DNA of 45,850 nucleotides from Chara braunii (lineage: Eukaryota; Streptophyta; Charophyceae; Charales; Characeae): positions 2,497,886 to 2,543,735 of the forward strand of contig BFEA01000055.1 of assembly GCA_003427395.1 (NCBI GenBank), given 5' to 3'. The notes under the pieces are model-generated. The model did no database searches, was not told the DNA's origin, and saw nothing but the letters and a program-made list of their open reading frames with translations. Both the position numbers and the translations under genes were made by a program. This document shows positions 44,108-45,850 of the stretch, in pieces; the stretch's first letter is position 1; the number at the start of each line of letters is the position of its first letter.

Positions 44108-45095
44108 ATCAATAAAAAAAAAACAAAATGCCCAGTTTTTCTTATTTTTTTTTTCTTTTTTAACTTTCTTCATGAAATCCCCTCCCGAAAATTGTTTTTT
44201 ATTATATTTTTTTTCTCTGCGAGGGGGTGGGGCGGGGTTTGCGCAACCCCAATCCACTTCCGAAAACCCCGCCCCCCACCCCCCAGCTGGCTACCACGTG
44301 GCCGCAGCCATGGCCGCCCACGGCCGCCTTTGTGGGAGATTCATACAGTCATAGTCATATGGTTTACATGGGAGGAATTGATGCAGACTCGCTCACTACG
44401 AGAAGTCATTGCAGAAAGGAAAGCGCCAGATTGAATAATTAGACTTCTCAGAGGACTGTCGAAGTATGGAGGAGGGAATGCGAGGCACAAGGCCTTGATA
44501 AGCCCTACTGGGCCCTGTTATCAGCAAGGTCGGCCGCCCTAAGTGAAGGCAGGCCCGACCTCGGCCTATTTTGGACTACTACCGAACTGAGGGCAAATTC
44601 AGGAAGTTGGGCAGCGCCAGTTGGTTGGAAGCGCCCAGGCCCAGGCTGCCGTTTATCACATGTAACTGAGGCAGGCCCTGGGCCGGATACACAACATGGA
44701 CCGAACACAGGCTGAGGGCAGTTGGGCGCAGGTAACCACCTCAGGCCTTGGGCTGATCTATCTGGACTGAGGTTGAGCCTCTCGTGGCCTACCGGAAGCT
44801 TCCGGGCCGGGTCCCAGTACCGCATTACCGCACGCAGCAGCAGGCTACTTGGATATAGGAAAGGGCCTGCCTCGACATTCGGCATTTGGGCACTGGCTGC
44901 ATGCTGTGCAGGCGCTGGCCGCGCTGCTGCGTTAATGCTGGCCAGCGCTCACGCGCTCACGGGCGAGCAGGGAGGGGCAGGCAGCCATAGCCCAGCTGCA
45001 CTGCATAGCTAGATGGGGGGGCGCATGGTGGTCCTTGGGTGCACGTGGCATCTGTGAGTGGAATATCGAGGTTGTGAGTGATACCAGAGACATAC
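44011..45095. other. Non-coding stretch: T-rich then GC-rich
   Basis: Contains (CAAT)n near 44073-44101, T-rich runs to about 44220, then GGCC- and CAGGCC-rich sequence to about 45000. Frames here lack coding character. No RNA gene is recognised. Confidence 0.45.
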
Positions 45096-45179
45096 CTGGT
45101 GCTTGAGGCGAACGGCATTGGCCGAGATCTGCTCGTACTTCGGGGAGCTGTAGACGTCACCAGCGGCATTGTAGATAGG
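45096..45179 (-). other. Possible 84-nt internal exon
   Basis: On the minus strand 28 in-frame codons (including GDVYSSPKYEQISANAVRLK) are bounded by AG upstream (CCTATCTAG) and by GTATGT downstream (CACCAG then GTATGTCTCTGG). The residue pattern looks coded and codon use is GC-ending. The frame closes immediately upstream with a TAG, consistent with an intron. No other exon was found and I recognise no protein family. Confidence 0.3.
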
Positions 45180-45789
45180 CTAGATAGGATCTGCCATTTG
45201 TAGTCTGGGCGCAGAGCACCAGATAGGATGTCGACATTGGTTCTTTGTTGATGATGACGAGAATATTCCAACATTGTCACTTATGAGCTTTTGCTGTGTG
45301 ATCTTATTTGGTGGAACTCGTGTTGCAATTCTGCAGTTCGTGGTCACGACTATCTTGTCTGATGTGTATGATGCTGCTTGGTTTCTGAAGTTCGCTATCG
45401 CTCATTTTCCTTGCACAAAAAAAAAAAAAAAAAAGAACAGAGAAAACTACAGCGCAGTCAGGGTTTGCAGTTTGCAATTGCATTTCAAACTGCGTTTTAG
45501 CAGTTTAGACAGGGCCGAAGTTTGAATTGCAGTCGAAGCTCGGGTGACCAGAAAAGTAGCGCTGGGAAGTTGGAGATTTGCAGTGTAGTCCGCCACGTCG
45601 TAGCGCCCAGCACCCTGTGTTTTTTTTGTTTTTTTTTGGGAACTGCCCTGGGTTGCCCGTGGGCTGTGGTCCCCGTGAAACGGTGAAATTGGTGAGTATG
45701 GGCGGGAGGGGCCAGCGGGCCGAAATCCAGGAGTGAGCCGGTGATTGGGTTCACAGGTTTGCGCGCGGTTGATGTGCACACATGCGCAC

Positions 45790-45791
<2 letters not shown>
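45180..45791. other. Non-coding stretch, no supported gene
   Basis: Contains a poly-A run (about 45417-45434), a T run near 45620-45638, and a repeated GCAGTTTGAATTGC-like motif near 45465-45535. Confidence 0.4.

Positions 45792-45850
<59 letters not shown>
45792..45850 (+). repeat. (GA)n microsatellite running off the window end
   Basis: Pure GA repeat through the last base. Confidence 0.95.

Overview
This is eukaryotic, repeat-dominated nuclear DNA. It has long microsatellites, poly-T and poly-A runs, minisatellites, plant-type L1 LINEs whose ORF1 has a zinc knuckle, a Penelope-like retroelement with an N-terminal GIY-YIG domain, and a DUF7869-type element protein. Together these fit a large green-lineage genome. 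A charophyte alga such as Chara is my best guess, by inference only. I see no bacterial operons, CRISPR arrays, rRNA or tRNA genes. Nearly every element ORF is broken by frameshifts or stops. The one long intact gene is a single-exon minus-strand ORF at 31694-33442.

Layout: (1) 1-4800: a decayed DUF7869-family element gene (450-3586, +) set between two blocks of imperfectly palindromic GC-rich minisatellite. (2) 4800-12400: mostly AT-rich non-coding DNA with unrecognised ORF fragments, tandem duplications and microsatellites. (3) 12400-16300: three consecutive minisatellites (about 50-bp, 63-bp and 31-bp units), one containing an assembly gap. (4) 16485-23500: LINE-A, an L1-type element on the minus strand with ORF1, then endonuclease, reverse transcriptase and a zinc-binding tail. 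(5) 23621-29389: a Penelope-like element (PLE) on the plus strand. It has 575-bp terminal direct repeats (pseudo-LTRs), an ORF1 with zinc knuckle, coiled coil and SAP-like helix pair, and an ORF2 in the permuted order GIY-YIG, CxC, RT. (6) 29390-31240: an AT-rich repeat and low-complexity DNA. (7) 31694-34010: the intact gene for a predicted secreted, GPI-anchored, beta-propeller-like protein, with a 450-bp purine triplet tract upstream. (8) 34357-37320: a long inverted repeat with a nested TA-flanked MITE, and further tandem and dispersed repeats. (9) 37688-43560: LINE-B, a second, diverged copy of the LINE-A family on the plus strand, cut off at its 3' end by the same AT-rich repeat that abuts the PLE. 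(10) 43570-45850: GC- and AT-rich non-coding DNA, one possible minus-strand exon and a terminal (GA)n tract.

The most interesting object is the permuted PLE. Domain order, CxC linker, pseudo-LTRs and absence of an obvious hammerhead match the published description of the Chlamys/Naiad clade, and it carries an additional gag-like ORF1. The two LINE copies act as internal controls for each other. They show which stop codons are decay, reveal an overlapping ORF1/ORF2 junction in both copies, and expose an extra conserved domain at the end of an unusually long ORF1.
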